A DNA stretch of 64,000 nucleotides from positions 1,364,001 to 1,428,000 of the forward strand of contig CAVSES010000002.1 of NCBI GenBank assembly GCA_963727045.1, given 5' to 3'. The DNA is from Bog-1198 sp963727045. GTDB taxonomy: Bacteria; Pseudomonadota; Gammaproteobacteria; Steroidobacterales; Steroidobacteraceae. A program made the position numbers and the translations under genes. Positions 50,848-59,388 of this stretch are shown here, in pieces (positions within the stretch are counted from its first letter, which is position 1; every line of letters starts with the position of its first letter). Under the pieces are notes generated by a model, which worked only from the letters and a program-made list of their open reading frames with translations, ran no database searches and had not been told where the DNA came from.

Positions 50848-51531
50848 TCAACGGCGCTTGGCCGCAGAGTCCCCCTTCCTGGACCGGGAAGCCGTCAATA
50901 GCCGCGGAAAGGCGCCGTCGCACAGAACGTTGACCCAATCCTCGCACAAAGCGATCGCCTCGCGCGGCTTGAATACCGTGGGGCTCAGGCTGAGCTCCAC
51001 CCAGAAACCGTCGAGCAGCGCCGACAATGCGATCGCGGCGGGACGCAGTCTGAAGGGCGGCGCGGCCCCTGACTGCACGAGTTGGCCGAGCAACGACTCC
51101 AGCACGGAGCGGTACTTCCCGTAAGTGCTGAAATGCACGGCCCGTATCTCGGGGGAGTGCGCCACCATGCTCCAAAATACCAGCCACACATTGAACAGTT
51201 GCGGATCCAGAATTTCCGGAGCGAACGACGCGCGGAAAAAATTGCTCAAGCGGTCGCGCGGCGACACGGCTTCGTTTTCCGCCTGGCGGCGGATCGAGTC
51301 GAGCAGCGACAGCGCCAGGGTTTCGTAAGTTTCCGCGACGAGGCCCGACTTGCTCGGAAAATGATGATTGATCAGGCCGATGGATACGCCGGCCGCAGCG
51401 CTGATGCGGCGCACCGAAACGCCTTCATGCCCGAACTGCTTGAGGCAGCGCAGCGTCGCATCAACCAACGCTTCGCGGCGGACTGCGGCAGTCGCACGGT
51501 GGAATTTCGGTACATGCCGCTTGGTTGCCAT
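50848..51531 (-). CDS. TetR-family regulator, BetI-like
   Basis: 227 residues. The N-terminal DNA-binding domain is RRISAAAGVSIGLINHHFPS, and the 60-residue start resembles BetI, the choline-responsive repressor. The C-terminal ligand domain has an aromatic-rich segment (FNVWLVFWSMVAHSPEI), suitable for a quaternary-amine ligand. It lies inside the catabolic block between two Rieske oxygenase genes on the same strand, and it probably represses the block. I could not define its operator; a candidate palindrome is noted upstream of the first gene. Confidence 0.85.
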   Translation of the reverse strand: MATKRHVPKFHRATAAVRREALVDATLRCLKQFGHEGVSVRRISAAAGVSIGLINHHFPSKSGLVAETYETLALSLLDSIRRQAENEAVSPRDRLSNFFRASFAPEILDPQLFNVWLVFWSMVAHSPEIRAVHFSTYGKYRSVLESLLGQLVQSGAAPPFRLRPAAIALSALLDGFWVELSLSPTVFKPREAIALCEDWVNVLCDGAFPRLLTASRSRKGDSAAKRR

Positions 51532-51583
51532 TTGCGTCCCTTCCTTTGAGGATTATACCTAAGCGCGAACCCTCGACGGACGG

Positions 51584-52732
51584 TTATGACTGCCGGTCGA
51601 GAACGTAATCGGCGATTCGCTCGGTCACGTAGCGCCGGATATCCAGGTTCCAGTCCTCCATCGGCGCGTAGTATCCGTGTGCGTGGACCCGCGATCGGAT
51701 GCCGTCCTGCACGCCCGCGCACACCGCCCAGTCCTGACGGTTGACCAAATCCCAGAATTCCACGGCATCGGTTGGATCGAAAGATGCCTTCGCGATCTCA
51801 TGGGGCTCAAACAAGAAATGGCAGGTGATGTCGGTGCGGTCCGGAGCGCGCGGCTGCAGGATGAACGCCGCCACGTGATCGCAAGCCACGCTCAAGAACA
51901 CGTTGGGATAGACGAGTTCTCCCTTGTGGCGCGTCTGTTCGTCTGCGTCGAGACCGGGAAAAGCGCGCCGTGCGGTGGTGCCGCTGTGGGTGAACGTATA
52001 GGCTCCCTCGCGATGCGGAATTCCGCGGCTCCAATCCAGATTGCCCCCGCCGGCCTCGCGAAACGAAGGGACCACCGCGCACAACTCCGGATGAACCCCG
52101 CCACAGTGATAGCACTCGTTGTAATTCTCGCAGACGATCTTCCAATTGGCGGCGACTTCGTAACGGATGGTGGCACCGACGCGCAGCTCGCTCAAGGGAT
52201 AGCGCCGCAGCCGGCCAGGGATGCCGCCGAGCTGCTCGGCCAGCGGCTTGGCGCCCGCCGGAGTCAAATTCAAGAAAACGAATCCGCCCCAGGTGTCGAC
52301 CCCGACCGGATAAAGGTTGAAGTCCTGCTTTTTGAAGCCGGCCGCCGTGCTCATGTGCGGAGCGGCCACCAGAGCACCATTGAAGTCGTACGACCACTGA
52401 TGATAAGGGCACACGATCATGCGTCCGGCGGTGATTCCTCCCGGAAGCGTCACTCCCATCGACTCCGTTTCCGCCTGGGTTCTGCATAGGCGGGATCCGC
52501 GATGCCGGCATACATTGTAGAAAGCGCGCAGTTGGCCTTCGCGAGTTCGCACCAAGAGCACGCTCTCGCCGAGAAGATCCAGGACCAGATGGTCGCCGGG
52601 GTGCGGCAGTTCCGCCTCACGGCACACCCCAATCCACTCGCGGCAGAAAATGCGCTCCTTCTCGGCCTTGAACACCTCCTCGCTGCGATACCAGCTGGAG
52701 GGCAGGGTTCGTTCCAATTGCCCGGCATTCAT
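51584..52732 (-). CDS. Rieske non-heme iron oxygenase alpha subunit (first), betaine-oxygenase-like
   Basis: 382 residues from ATG 52732, whose ATGA overlaps the preceding stop. The Rieske cluster ligands are C75/H77 (YNVCRHRG) and C108/H111 (IVCPYHQW). The mononuclear iron site CENYNECYHCGGVHPEL gives E206, H209 and H214; the ENYNECYHC-HPEL form resembles glycine-betaine/proline-betaine oxygenases such as GbcA-type enzymes. It would catalyse oxidative N-demethylation releasing formaldehyde. Translational coupling with the trimethylamine-dehydrogenase-like gene suggests consecutive demethylation steps. Confidence 0.87.
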   Translation of the reverse strand: MNAGQLERTLPSSWYRSEEVFKAEKERIFCREWIGVCREAELPHPGDHLVLDLLGESVLLVRTREGQLRAFYNVCRHRGSRLCRTQAETESMGVTLPGGITAGRMIVCPYHQWSYDFNGALVAAPHMSTAAGFKKQDFNLYPVGVDTWGGFVFLNLTPAGAKPLAEQLGGIPGRLRRYPLSELRVGATIRYEVAANWKIVCENYNECYHCGGVHPELCAVVPSFREAGGGNLDWSRGIPHREGAYTFTHSGTTARRAFPGLDADEQTRHKGELVYPNVFLSVACDHVAAFILQPRAPDRTDITCHFLFEPHEIAKASFDPTDAVEFWDLVNRQDWAVCAGVQDGIRSRVHAHGYYAPMEDWNLDIRRYVTERIADYVLDRQS

Positions 52733-54789
52733 AGGGGGAAATCCCTCGTATACGACGCGGCCCCGGGCTGCGAGTCGAACTCGCGCGCGTAGCGGTGGCC
52801 GCTGTGAACCGCATGCACGATCGCTCCCGGCGCGAAGGCGTCCCCGATGCGGGTGATGGCTGCGATGCCCGCGGCCTTGAGGTCGGAGCCGCGGGCCATG
52901 AGTGCCTGATACAAGTCGTCCCGCGGCACACGCAGACCGACGATGACCAGCGATCGGCACGGCAGCCGCGTCTCGGCGGCGCTGTAGACGTCCGCGATCG
53001 TGACTGCATCGCCGTCAAATGCGGTGACTCTCTTGAGCGTGTGAACCGGCACCTGCGCTTTGTAGAGCGCGCGATGCACGAGCGGCAGCTCGTTGGTCAT
53101 GAATGTCCAGGCGGATGCATTGCCCGCGGTGGTCACGTACGTCACATCGCCCACCGACTCGGCCAGGCGCTGGGCCACGGCGCCGGCAATGTAGTAATTG
53201 TCGAAATCGAAAACGACCACCGGACCTTGCGGCACGATGCCGGCCGCAAGGTCATCGGGCGTAAACACACCGGGGCCGTCCAGTTGGCCGACCGGGAACT
53301 CCAAGGTCGAGAACAGCATCCGGGTCCAACGCGCGCCGGTTGCAATGACGATGTGGCTGTGTTCGAGTCCCAGGATGTCGTCCGTGCTGAGTGCGCTCCC
53401 CGGGTACATATTGACGTTCGGTCTGGCGCGCAGCTGCCCCAGGCGCCATTCTGCCACCCTGTTCCAACTCTTGAGGCCCGGCAGAGCGGTTTCGAAGCGC
53501 AGGCGGCCGCCGAATTCAGCCGCCGCGTCCGCGATCGTCACGGTGTAGCCCCGCCGGGCGAGCGTCGTTGCGCACTCGAGCCCCGCAGGGCCGCCGCCGA
53601 CGATCAGTATGGATGACGCACTCCCTGCCGGTGCGAAGCGCTCAGGATGCCAGTCGCGCCGCCATTCTTCGCCCGCGGTCGGATTCTGGGTACAGCGCAC
53701 CGGCACGCCGTCGTGCCAGCTCGAGATGCAGATGTTGCAGCCGATGCACTCCCGGATCTCGTGTTCCCGGCCTTCGTTGATCTTGTTCGGCAGGAACGGA
53801 TCCGCAATGGACGGTCTCGCGCCCCCGATCAAATCGAGGATGCCACGGCGCACCTGGGAGACCATCATGTCCGGCGAGGTGAACCGGCCCACGCCCACCA
53901 CCGGACGCCGGGTCAACCGCTTGACGAAATCGACGATGGGCTCGTGGCTGCCCTCGGGCGAAAAGCGCGAGGGGGCGCAGTCGGTCGGGCTGGAATCCAT
54001 TTTGACGTCCCACAGATCCGGCACCTCGGCGAGCAGCGCCACCACTTCATGCGCCTCGGACACAGCATTCCCGCCCGCCCTGCCGCGCAACTCCTCCAGG
54101 CTGATCCGCAGCGCGACGGCGCACTTGTCGCCGACCGCATCGCGCGTCACCTCCAACAGCTCGCGCACCAGGCGCACGCGATTTTCGATCGACCCGCCGT
54201 AGGCATCCGTGCGATGGTTGTACTCGGGCAGCAGGAACTCATACGGCAGGTAACCCATGCCCGCGTAAACGTAGACGATGTCGAACCCTGCCTGCATGGC
54301 GCGGCGCGCGCCGGCAGCCTGCCAGCGCAGCAAATTCCGGATGTCGGCATCGTCCATGGCCCGTGAACGCTGATTGCCCATGAAGCCCAGATGAGTCGAC
54401 ATCCACGGCATGCCCGAAGGCGAAAGCGGCGCCATGCGGCTGGTGCGGTTCATCGTGCACGCGCCGCCATGCCACAGCTCGATGCCGGCCAATGCTCCGT
54501 GACGATGGACGGCCTCGGTCATCAAGGCATGGGAGGCGATGTCCTTGTCGTCCCAGAGGATTGCGAAAGGCAGCGGGGAGTCATCGGAGCTCGGATGAAT
54601 CGAGACCGCACCGGTGCACACCACGCCCCACCCGCCCTCGGCTTTGGTCTCACGGAAACTCGCGCGCACGCGGGGAAGGGAATTGGTCATGCCGCTTGCG
54701 TGCGGCACCTGATAAAAGCGGTTCGGCGCAGTCACGGGTCCGATCCGTACCGGCTCGAACAGAACATCGAAGCGCGGATTGCGCGCCAT
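52729..54789 (-). CDS. trimethylamine dehydrogenase-family FMN/4Fe-4S enzyme (DgcA-like)
   Basis: 686 residues from ATG 54789; the open frame reaches 54870. The N-terminal TIM barrel starts FEPVRIGPVTAPNRFYQVPH and includes LLPEYNHRTDAYGGSIENR. The 4Fe-4S cysteines C348, C351, C354 and C366 lie in ECIGCNICISSWHDG and VRCTQNP, and then a Rossmann-type FAD/ADP domain begins at ILIVGGGPAGLECA. This is the old-yellow-enzyme-like family of trimethylamine, dimethylamine and histamine dehydrogenases and of dimethylglycine demethylase DgcA. The residue that carries the covalent FMN in trimethylamine dehydrogenase (Cys30) aligns with Ala31. First gene of the block; electrons would go to an ETF not seen here. 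Confidence 0.86.
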   Translation of the reverse strand: MARNPRFDVLFEPVRIGPVTAPNRFYQVPHASGMTNSLPRVRASFRETKAEGGWGVVCTGAVSIHPSSDDSPLPFAILWDDKDIASHALMTEAVHRHGALAGIELWHGGACTMNRTSRMAPLSPSGMPWMSTHLGFMGNQRSRAMDDADIRNLLRWQAAGARRAMQAGFDIVYVYAGMGYLPYEFLLPEYNHRTDAYGGSIENRVRLVRELLEVTRDAVGDKCAVALRISLEELRGRAGGNAVSEAHEVVALLAEVPDLWDVKMDSSPTDCAPSRFSPEGSHEPIVDFVKRLTRRPVVGVGRFTSPDMMVSQVRRGILDLIGGARPSIADPFLPNKINEGREHEIRECIGCNICISSWHDGVPVRCTQNPTAGEEWRRDWHPERFAPAGSASSILIVGGGPAGLECATTLARRGYTVTIADAAAEFGGRLRFETALPGLKSWNRVAEWRLGQLRARPNVNMYPGSALSTDDILGLEHSHIVIATGARWTRMLFSTLEFPVGQLDGPGVFTPDDLAAGIVPQGPVVVFDFDNYYIAGAVAQRLAESVGDVTYVTTAGNASAWTFMTNELPLVHRALYKAQVPVHTLKRVTAFDGDAVTIADVYSAAETRLPCRSLVIVGLRVPRDDLYQALMARGSDLKAAGIAAITRIGDAFAPGAIVHAVHSGHRYAREFDSQPGAASYTRDFPL

Positions 54790-54846
54790 GGCGGATCCTT
54801 TGAAGGCGGCTGCGGCCGCCGTTGTGCGCGAAGAAGAGTAATTGAT

Positions 54847-54879
54847 CGATCGTACAGTAGCAAATTGCAACCTCGATCG
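54847..54879. promoter_or_regulatory. palindromic sequences upstream of the amine-catabolism block
   Basis: The 150-base gap between ald and the first gene of the block holds CGATCG at 54847-54852, 54874-54879 and 54925-54930, and a nine-base palindrome GCAAATTGC at 54860-54868 between the first two. This is a candidate binding place for the BetI-like regulator. No convincing -35/-10 pair could be placed, so this is only a suggestion. Confidence 0.25.
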
Positions 54880-54939
54880 TGCGCCGCCGCTTCGCGCTGC
54901 AACAAGGAGCAGGAACCGGGCGCTCGATCGCGCCTTGGA

Positions 54940-56049
54940 TCAGGCTGCGCGGAACGCCCGAAAATCGAGGCCGAGCGCGCTCGCAACCGCCTCGTGGGTC
55001 AACTGTCCGGCATGCACATTGAGGCCGCAAGCCAATCCTGGGTCCCGGACGAGCGCCTGTTTCCACCCGTGGTCCGCCAGCGACCTCACATACGGCAGAG
55101 TGGCATTCGTCAGGGCAAACGTGGACGTGCGTGGCACCGCGCCGGGCATGTTGGTGACGCAATAGTGAATCACGCCGTCGAGTACATATGTCGGTTCGGC
55201 GTGAGTGGTGGGCCGGCTGGTTTCGAAACAACCACCCTGGTCGATGGCGATATCGACCAGCACCGCGCCCGCCTTCATGGTCTTGACCATGGCGCGCGTC
55301 ACGAGCTTCGGCGCGGCGGCGCCGGCGATGAGCACCGCGCCGATGACAAGATCGGCATCGCGCACGAGTTCTTCGATCGCATGAGCGGTCGAGTACACGG
55401 TTTTCATCCGGCTGCCGAAGATGGATGACAGCTCCCGCAGTCTCTTGACCGACCGGTCCACGACGGTGACATCCGCACGCATGCCGACGGCCATCTCCGC
55501 CGCGTGTGTGCCGGAAACGCCGCCGCCCAGCACCACGACTTTGGCGGGGGCCACTCCCGGCACGCCGCCGAGCAGCACGCCGAAGCCGCCATTCGCCTTC
55601 TGCAAGCTGTTGGCGCCCACCTGCACCGACATGCGTCCCGCCACTTCGCTCATCGGCGTGAGCAGGGGCAGCGAGCCGTCGGGGGCGGTCACCGTTTCGT
55701 ATGCGATCGCAGTCGCGCCCGAGGCAATGAGCGCCTGCGCCTGCGCCCGGTCGGCCGCCAAATGCAGATACGTGAACAGCGTTTGGCCGCTGCGCAGCTG
55801 CTTGCATTCGGCGATCTGCGGCTCCTTGACCTTGACGATGAGATCGCAGGCAGCGAAGACGTCTTCGGCGCGTTGCGCGATAGCCGCGCCCGCCGACTGG
55901 TAGTGCGAATCCTCGAAGCCGATCCCCGTTCCCGCGCCGCTTTGCACGAGCACCTGGTGGCCCGAATCGACGAGCTCGCGAACGCCCGCCGGGACCAGTC
56001 CGACTCGATATTCGTGAATTTTGATTTCTTTCGGGACACCGATCTTCAT
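54940..56049 (-). CDS. ald: alanine dehydrogenase
   Basis: 369 residues from ATG 56049. It interconverts alanine and pyruvate plus ammonia with NAD. Signatures: MKIGVPKEIKIHEYRVGLVP, KVKEPQIAECKQL, the NAD-binding VVVLGGGVSGTHAAEMA, and VDIAIDQGGCFETSRPTTH. Length and motifs match family members such as the Mycobacterium enzyme; the related transhydrogenase subunit pntAA (at 40-41 kb) lacks these C-terminal motifs. Divergent lrp across 160 bases suggests Lrp-type control by alanine. Confidence 0.94.
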   Translation of the reverse strand: MKIGVPKEIKIHEYRVGLVPAGVRELVDSGHQVLVQSGAGTGIGFEDSHYQSAGAAIAQRAEDVFAACDLIVKVKEPQIAECKQLRSGQTLFTYLHLAADRAQAQALIASGATAIAYETVTAPDGSLPLLTPMSEVAGRMSVQVGANSLQKANGGFGVLLGGVPGVAPAKVVVLGGGVSGTHAAEMAVGMRADVTVVDRSVKRLRELSSIFGSRMKTVYSTAHAIEELVRDADLVIGAVLIAGAAAPKLVTRAMVKTMKAGAVLVDIAIDQGGCFETSRPTTHAEPTYVLDGVIHYCVTNMPGAVPRTSTFALTNATLPYVRSLADHGWKQALVRDPGLACGLNVHAGQLTHEAVASALGLDFRAFRAA

Positions 56050-56209
56050 GGTTCGCTCCGCGGTTTGAAGCTCTTGGGTTCCGCTAGGGTACGCAAGCCG
56101 GGCACGGAAAAATTGCAAAAACCGGTTCCAAAGCACCCGTCTATGGCAGAATATGCCGATAATTGTTAATCAGACGAAAGAAACTGCCAACCACACGCGG
56201 AGCTGACCA

Positions 56210-56671
56210 ATGAAGTTGGATCGATACGATCGCGCCATCGTCCGCGCCCTGCAGCAGAACGGGCGCATCACCAACAGCCAATTGGCCGAAGGCGTGAGCT
56301 TGTCCGAATCCGCGTGCCTTCGGCGCGTTCGTGCCCTCGAGGAATCGGGCTTCATCGAGGGATACACGGTCCTCATCAATCAGCAGAAGGCGGGCTGTCC
56401 GGTGAACGTCTTCGTCAACATCACGCTGGAACGTCAGGAACAGGCGCATCTGCATGCCTTCGAGGAAGCTGCGCGCCAAGTGCCCGAGGTGATGGAGTGC
56501 TACCTCATGTCCGGGGAGTACGACTATTTGTTGCGCGTGGTGTTGGCGGACACCGCCGATTTCGAACGGCTGCACAGCCAGCATCTCACCCGCCTGCCGA
56601 ACGTGGCGCGCGTGCAATCCAGTTTCGCCTTGCGCACCGTGCAGCATTCGCGCGAACTGCCCGTTCGCTAG
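56210..56671 (+). CDS. Lrp/AsnC family transcriptional regulator
   Basis: 153 residues. N-terminal winged helix-turn-helix: RYDRAIVRALQQNGRITNSQ then LAEGVSLSESACLRRVRAL; C-terminal RAM domain with VNVFVNITLERQ and EVMECYLMSGEYDYLLRVV, an effector-binding and oligomerisation fold. Divergent from alanine dehydrogenase, the usual arrangement for an alanine-responsive activator (AldR/BkdR-like). Ligand is inferred from position. Confidence 0.9.
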   Translation: MKLDRYDRAIVRALQQNGRITNSQLAEGVSLSESACLRRVRALEESGFIEGYTVLINQQKAGCPVNVFVNITLERQEQAHLHAFEEAARQVPEVMECYLMSGEYDYLLRVVLADTADFERLHSQHLTRLPNVARVQSSFALRTVQHSRELPVR

Positions 56672-56710
56672 GAGGCTGTTTGGTTGTGAGATTGGTTCGC
56701 GAAAAGGCGC

Positions 56711-57286
56711 TTAGGTCTTCGGTTTGAGCTCCAGCGAGAAGCTGATCTTCACGGCGTCCGCCACCCACTCGGTGCTCTTCCAGTCGCCTTGACCCGCTCC
56801 GAAATCGAGACGTTTGAGTCTGGCGCTCCCGTCGAGTTTGGCGCCCGCCGGTCCCGCGGTGAATTGAAAATCGATCGGTACGTCCTTCGTCACGCCGCGA
56901 AGCGTGAGCGCGCCGACGGCGGAATAACCCGTCGCGGTCCTGCTGAAACTGCGGGTGACGTAGTGCGCCGTGGGCCAATGCGTCGAATCTAGAATGTCCG
57001 GACCGCGTATGGTCGTGTCGCGGTCCTTGTCCATCGAATCCACCGAGCCCACCTCGATCTGCACGTCGATATGCGAACTCGCGAGCGCGTCCGGCGCGAA
57101 TTCCACTGCGGCCGTGAACTTGCGGAAGCTGCCCTTGAATTCCGCGCCGGCCTGCACTCCGACAAATTCCAGCCGGCTTTTCTGCGGGTCGGAGGAGTAG
57201 CTCGTGACGGCGTCCGCTGCAACCGCGACAGCCGGCAAGGCTGCGGCAGCAAGCAGGGCAGTCAATGCCATGAGGCGTGACGTCAT
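56711..57286 (-). CDS. YceI family periplasmic protein
   Basis: 191 residues from ATG 57286 with a signal peptide (MTSRLMALTALLAAAALPAV, cleavage near AVA-A). The mature part is the lipocalin-like YceI barrel: SRLEFVGVQAGAEFKGSF, DRDTTIRGPDILDSTHWPTA, LTLRGVTKDVPIDFQF. YceI proteins bind isoprenoid-type lipids; the role is unsettled. The start overlaps the cytochrome b561 stop by four bases. Confidence 0.88.
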   Translation of the reverse strand: MTSRLMALTALLAAAALPAVAVAADAVTSYSSDPQKSRLEFVGVQAGAEFKGSFRKFTAAVEFAPDALASSHIDVQIEVGSVDSMDKDRDTTIRGPDILDSTHWPTAHYVTRSFSRTATGYSAVGALTLRGVTKDVPIDFQFTAGPAGAKLDGSARLKRLDFGAGQGDWKSTEWVADAVKISFSLELKPKT

Positions 57287-57861
57287 GATCGGTTCTCCGG
57301 TTTGATCCTGTCCAAATTGGTGAAGGGCAGCATCCGCAGCAGCACGTTGTCCTTGTTCCAGAAATGATGTTTGAGCGCCGCGAGGATATGCAGGACTGCG
57401 ATGGCGAGAAGAACGCCGCCCAGGAAATGATGCGTCGAGCGCAGCGCGGCGAAGGCGGTTTCGTTCTTGCCGATGAGATTGGGCCAGGTGAACAAGCCGA
57501 ACCAGCTGACCGAATAATTCTTGGCCGACGACATCAGCCACCCGGTGATCGGCATCGCGAACAGGAGCACATAGAACGCAATGTGCGTGGCGCGCGCGAG
57601 GCGGCGCTCCAGGGCGCTCATCCCCAGGGGCAGTCCGGGTGGCGGGTTCCTGAGCCGCCACAGCAGGCGCAATACCGCCAGCATCAACACGGTCATTCCA
57701 AAACTCTTGTGCAGCGCCAGCAGTGCCAATTTATGGGCCCCGATCGGCAGGTCGTCCGCCAGATTGGCGAGCACGAACTGCGTCACGATCAAGGCGGCGA
57801 TGAGCCAATGAAATGCCTGGGCGACCGCGCCGTAGCGCGAGGATGAGGTTCCGCTTGGCAT
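57283..57861 (-). CDS. cytochrome b561
   Basis: 192 residues, four transmembrane helices (about 14-34, 48-66, 90-112, 143-165) with heme-ligand histidines in AFHWLIAAL, LLALHKSFGM, ATHIAFYVLLF and RSTHHFLGGVLLA/LHILAAL. It is a di-heme inner-membrane electron carrier. The yceJ/yceI pair (b561 then YceI) is common; both genes are expected to be co-transcribed. Confidence 0.92.
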   Translation of the reverse strand: MPSGTSSSRYGAVAQAFHWLIAALIVTQFVLANLADDLPIGAHKLALLALHKSFGMTVLMLAVLRLLWRLRNPPPGLPLGMSALERRLARATHIAFYVLLFAMPITGWLMSSAKNYSVSWFGLFTWPNLIGKNETAFAALRSTHHFLGGVLLAIAVLHILAALKHHFWNKDNVLLRMLPFTNLDRIKPENRS

Positions 57862-57923
57862 GTCGCTGGCTCCGTGTGCAAACTGCTCGCCGCATAGTCT
57901 AACAAGACAACGGGGCCGTACTC

Positions 57924-58646
57924 GTGTTCAAAGGCATTCATCCGATGGCTTTTGCCGGGGCTTTCGCGCTGCTGCTGGCCGCGTGCGGCGCGCAGAAGGT
58001 CCGTCCGCCCTCGCCGCAAATTCCTGGCGAATCCGCTCGGACGCCTTTCGCGGCGGCCGCGAGGAGCTACCGGGTCGAGCCCGGCCAGTCCGAATTGCGG
58101 GTTCTGGTGTACCGGGGCGGTCCGCTGGCGCGATTCGGACACAACCACGTCATGGTCAATCGCTCGATCAGCGGCTCGGTGGAATTTGGCGGCGAGGCGT
58201 CCGCATCCCATTTTCAGTTGAATGTGCCGGCCTCGGGTTTCGTCGTCGATGACGCACAGGCGCGGCGCGATGAAGGGACGGATTTCGCCGGCGAAATTCC
58301 GGAGGACGCCAAATCCGGAACCCTGCGCAACATGCTGAGCGCGGCGGTGCTCGACGCTGATGAGTTTCCGGCGATGACCGTCAGGAGCGTCGCCGCCTCC
58401 GGCGCGCTGGATGCGTCGGGCGGGGGTGCGTTGATCGCCACCGTCGCCGTCAACGTCGCCGGGCACGAATCGACCTTCGAGGTTCCCTTCACCCTTGCAA
58501 GCGATGCGGACCGCTTGTCGGCGACCGGATCATTGGAGCTGCGCCAGTCGTCACTCGGGCTGACGCCATACAGCCTCATGCTGGGCGCGCTGCAGGTTCA
58601 AGATGCGCTGACGATCAAGTTTCAAATCGTCGCCACCCGAAGTTGA
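57924..58646 (+). CDS. YceI-like lipoprotein
   Basis: 240 residues from GTG 57924, preferred because it gives a basic n-region (MFKGIHP) before the hydrophobic stretch; ATG 57945 is an alternative. The lipobox LAAC places Cys21 as the lipid-attached residue. The rest is a YceI-like barrel with LRVLVYRGGPLARFGHNHVM, TVAVNVAGHESTFEVPFTLA and LGLTPYSLMLGALQV. This subgroup differs from the other YceI in the GHNH motif. It is divergent from the b561-YceI pair, 62 bases away. Confidence 0.82.
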   Translation: MFKGIHPMAFAGAFALLLAACGAQKVRPPSPQIPGESARTPFAAAARSYRVEPGQSELRVLVYRGGPLARFGHNHVMVNRSISGSVEFGGEASASHFQLNVPASGFVVDDAQARRDEGTDFAGEIPEDAKSGTLRNMLSAAVLDADEFPAMTVRSVAASGALDASGGGALIATVAVNVAGHESTFEVPFTLASDADRLSATGSLELRQSSLGLTPYSLMLGALQVQDALTIKFQIVATRS

Positions 58647-58658
58647 AGCGGCACGGCG

Positions 58659-59381
58659 TCACCCATCGGGCGCCTCGGTCAAGAGAATCGGTGTGCCTTC
58701 TGGTGCGGTCAGCACGGCCGCCGGCACGTGCCGCAGCGGCGGCGGTATTTCTCCGGCCGGCGAGATGCCGATTTCGGCGAGGCGGGCCAAGGTCCCTCCC
58801 ACATCGTCGACCTCGAATCGCAGCATGGAGCGCCGCAAATGCGCCGGGTCATAGAGTCCCAGATCGACGTGGTCGCTGGTGCACGACACATGGGGCAGCC
58901 GGTCATCCGGCTCGTCGATACCGACGAACCCGAACCGTTCCCAGTACGACTTAGCCTCATCGAGGCTCGGCGCCGGCAGCGCGATTTCCAGGAAATATCC
59001 GCATTGAGACGTCTCGAGTCCCGGCCGTTTGCTCGGAGAGAAGGTACGCGCCTCGATGAGCCTCACCAGCTGACCGGACGGGTCGAACCAGCCCACCTCG
59101 TTGAACACGTCGTTCCCGAGCCGGCGAAATTCCATTTCGAGCCCCAGCTTCTCGAGCGATTCCACGTGCTTGAGCAGATCCGGTTTGACAAAGGTCATAG
59201 CAGGCGCAGGCATCGCCTGTTGATGCAGCCCGAGGCAGATCCTGCCGTCCGTCACCACCGCATAGGGATGGACCCATGCCTCGCCGACGGCGGCCTGGGA
59301 AAATCCGAGCCTGCCGTAGAACTCGAGCGACGCCTGGATGTCCGGCGTTGCGAGCGAGAACTCCAGGAACCGTCCGAGCAC
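58659..59381 (-). CDS. VOC-superfamily protein (glyoxalase/extradiol-like fold)
   Basis: 240 residues made of two VOC modules: about 1-115 (FLEFSLATPDIQASLEFYGR and GRICLGLHQQ) and about 125-240 (FLEIALPAPSLDEAKSYWER and CTSDHVDLGLYD). Metal-binding residues are not obviously complete, so catalysis is uncertain. It starts seven bases after the aldehyde dehydrogenase stop and is probably co-transcribed with it. Confidence 0.75.
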   Translation of the reverse strand: MLGRFLEFSLATPDIQASLEFYGRLGFSQAAVGEAWVHPYAVVTDGRICLGLHQQAMPAPAMTFVKPDLLKHVESLEKLGLEMEFRRLGNDVFNEVGWFDPSGQLVRLIEARTFSPSKRPGLETSQCGYFLEIALPAPSLDEAKSYWERFGFVGIDEPDDRLPHVSCTSDHVDLGLYDPAHLRRSMLRFEVDDVGGTLARLAEIGISPAGEIPPPLRHVPAAVLTAPEGTPILLTEAPDG

Positions 59382-59388
59382 GGCCGCG

